A stretch of DNA of 48,797 bases, from the NCBI GenBank assembly GCA_028287135.1, contig JAQBQE010000038.1:1-48797 (forward strand), read 5' to 3'. Origin of the DNA: Myxococcales bacterium (GTDB lineage Bacteria > Myxococcota_A > Polyangia > Haliangiales > Haliangiaceae). Shown here piece by piece: positions 47,842 to 48,797 of this stretch; the first letter of the stretch is position 1; every line of letters begins with the position of its first letter. The notes under the pieces are model-generated. The model had not been told where the DNA came from. It saw only the letters and a list, made by a program, of their open reading frames with translations, and made no database searches. Position numbers and translations under genes: made by a program.

Positions 47842-48797
47842 ATGAACGTCCTCGTGATCGGCGGCAACCGGTTCATGGGTGTGTCGCTGGTCTGGCGCCT
47901 GCTGTTCGCGGGGCATCGGGTGACGATGCTCAACCGCGGCCGTCTCTCGGATCCGTACGGCGATCGTGTCGAGCGGTTGCGTGCGGATCGCGGCACCGAC
48001 GCGTTCGATGCGGTGCTCGCGAACCGCAGCTTTGACCGCGTCGTCGATCTGGCAGGGTTCTCCGGCGACGATGCGCGACGAGCGGTGCGGGTGCTCGCGG
48101 GCCGGATCGGTCACTACGTGTTCGTGTCGACGGGCCAGGTCTACCTCGTGCGGGAGAGCTGCCCGCGGCCGTCGCGCGAGGGCGATTATCCCGGACCCGT
48201 GATGGCGGGACCTCCGGTGCCCGAGGAGCACGACGACTGGGCGTACGGCATCGGCAAGCGCGACGCCGAGGACGTGCTCGTGGCGGCACCGGACCTGCCG
48301 TCGACGCGGCTACGGATCCCGATGGTCAACGGCGAGCGCGATCCGAAGCGCCGGTTCGAGGCGTACCTGTGGCGGATGCTCGATGGCGGGCCGCTGCTGT
48401 TGCCGCGCGGTGATGCGATCGCGCGGCACGTCTATCGCGGTGCAGTGGTCGATGCGATCTGTCGGATCCTCGAGGCGCCGCCGGCCCCGGGTGACGCGTA
48501 CAACCTCGCGCAGCGCGAGATGCCGACCGTGCGCGAGCTCGTCGAGCTGATCGCGCGGCGGGTCGGTGCGTCGCCGCGGATCGTCGAGGTCGAGCCCGCG
48601 GTGATCGAGCAGGCCGGGCTGTCGGTGCGCGCGGCCTCGCCGTTCTCGAGTCGGTGGATGTCGCTGCTCGATCCATCGCGCGCGGAGGCCGAGCTCGGGT
48701 TCGTGCACCCGCCGCTCGCGACGTACGTCGATGCCATCCTCGCCGAGCTGCTCGCGAGCTGGCCGAGCGCGCCGCCCGAGGGCTACCATCAGCGCGC
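47842..48797 (+). CDS. NAD-dependent epimerase/dehydratase-like protein (3' partial)
   Basis: ATG 47842 opens MNVLVIGGNRFMGVSLVWRL and the frame stays open to the window edge, 318 codons. The Rossmann motif GGNRFMG, then LNRGRLSDPYGDRVERLRAD, DRVVDLAGF, YVFVSTGQVY and the YGIGKRDAE block (Y-x-x-x-K catalytic pair) identify an extended SDR of the sugar-epimerase type. The C-terminal part (AYNLAQREMPTVRELVELIA) fits the substrate-binding region. The GGxxF/LG start without a typical TGxxGFIG resembles reductase/epimerase proteins often called isoflavone-reductase or mRNA-binding-like. Start lies after a well separated intergenic region. Confidence 0.85.
   Translation, partial: MNVLVIGGNRFMGVSLVWRLLFAGHRVTMLNRGRLSDPYGDRVERLRADRGTDAFDAVLANRSFDRVVDLAGFSGDDARRAVRVLAGRIGHYVFVSTGQVYLVRESCPRPSREGDYPGPVMAGPPVPEEHDDWAYGIGKRDAEDVLVAAPDLPSTRLRIPMVNGERDPKRRFEAYLWRMLDGGPLLLPRGDAIARHVYRGAVVDAICRILEAPPAPGDAYNLAQREMPTVRELVELIARRVGASPRIVEVEPAVIEQAGLSVRAASPFSSRWMSLLDPSRAEAELGFVHPPLATYVDAILAELLASWPSAPPEGYHQR

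Noticed and set aside
1..48797. CRISPR array, tRNA, rRNA, replication origin or prophage
   Set aside because: No regularly spaced repeats, cloverleaf-like sequences, rRNA signatures, DnaA-box clusters or phage structural genes were seen.

Overview
The window is GC-rich DNA in which coding regions lie close together on both strands. The gene content points to a myxobacterium-like member of the Myxococcota, perhaps near Kofleriaceae. That placement is inferred from about twenty small lipoprotein genes, a Cys-rich 'CxEGQ...CACA...GAQTC' motif, an FG-GAP surface lipoprotein, a membrane Ser/Thr kinase paired with an FHA/sigma-54 activator, Sel1/MORN and PcfJ-like proteins. I saw no rRNA, tRNA or CRISPR array and no intact transposase. 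Most gene products are uncharacterised exported or lipid-anchored proteins; the few housekeeping functions are ThiD, a cyclophilin-type isomerase, an SDR oxidoreductase and a sugar-nucleotide epimerase-like gene cut by the right edge.

Layout. 1-6400: a partial Cys-rich gene, a lipoprotein, a frameshifted PcfJ-like gene, a TerB-like protein and a 14-repeat FG-GAP lipoprotein. 6400-20160: a rearranged accessory stretch. Small lipoproteins, a SUKH (SMI1/KNR4) gene, a nucleoside-deoxyribosyltransferase-like gene, thiD and a Sel1/MORN protein are interleaved with truncated gene pieces and short inverted-repeat elements. 20167-27458: a surface/signalling cluster. A leftward run encodes a single-TM exported protein, a LamG lipoprotein and a BIG2/beta-helix lipoprotein; it diverges from a rightward run encoding a Ser/Thr kinase with a PEGA tail and an FHA/sigma-54 activator. 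27530-31851: a cyclophilin lipoprotein, a DUF2339-like membrane protein, a Pro/Lys-rich lipoprotein and a frameshifted discoidin-like protein. 31875-39840: a hairpin element, a two-gene zinc-finger operon, a duplicated lipoprotein, an interrupted small membrane protein, a toxin-antitoxin remnant, a DUF695-RraB-like fusion and more lipoproteins. 39834-48797: an SDR enzyme, DUF2293, zinc-ribbon/coiled-coil, lipoprotein, MBL-fold and epimerase-like genes.

The most unusual signal is recombinational. (i) A roughly 135-bp element occurs twice nearly identically (6998-7132, 9150-9285). It has perfect 17-bp terminal inverted repeats and a central 'gtccgagatttgtccga' motif. A diverged 132-bp relative with the same architecture lies inverted at 41001-41132. 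(ii) At least six truncated gene copies, mostly 3' ends that keep their stop codons, sit between intact genes, and for five of them the presumed full-length relative is in this same window. At 12526-13084 three such pieces, from three genes, are joined head to tail. The SUKH fragment at 8740-9149 is bounded on one side by the central motif and on the other by the terminal repeat of the element.

Several genes (PcfJ-like, 6396-6970, 10386-10726, 31125-31851, antitoxin 35567-35777) read through only if single-base shifts are assumed. I cannot tell true decay from sequencing or assembly error. All domain names come from motif recognition by eye, without database searches.
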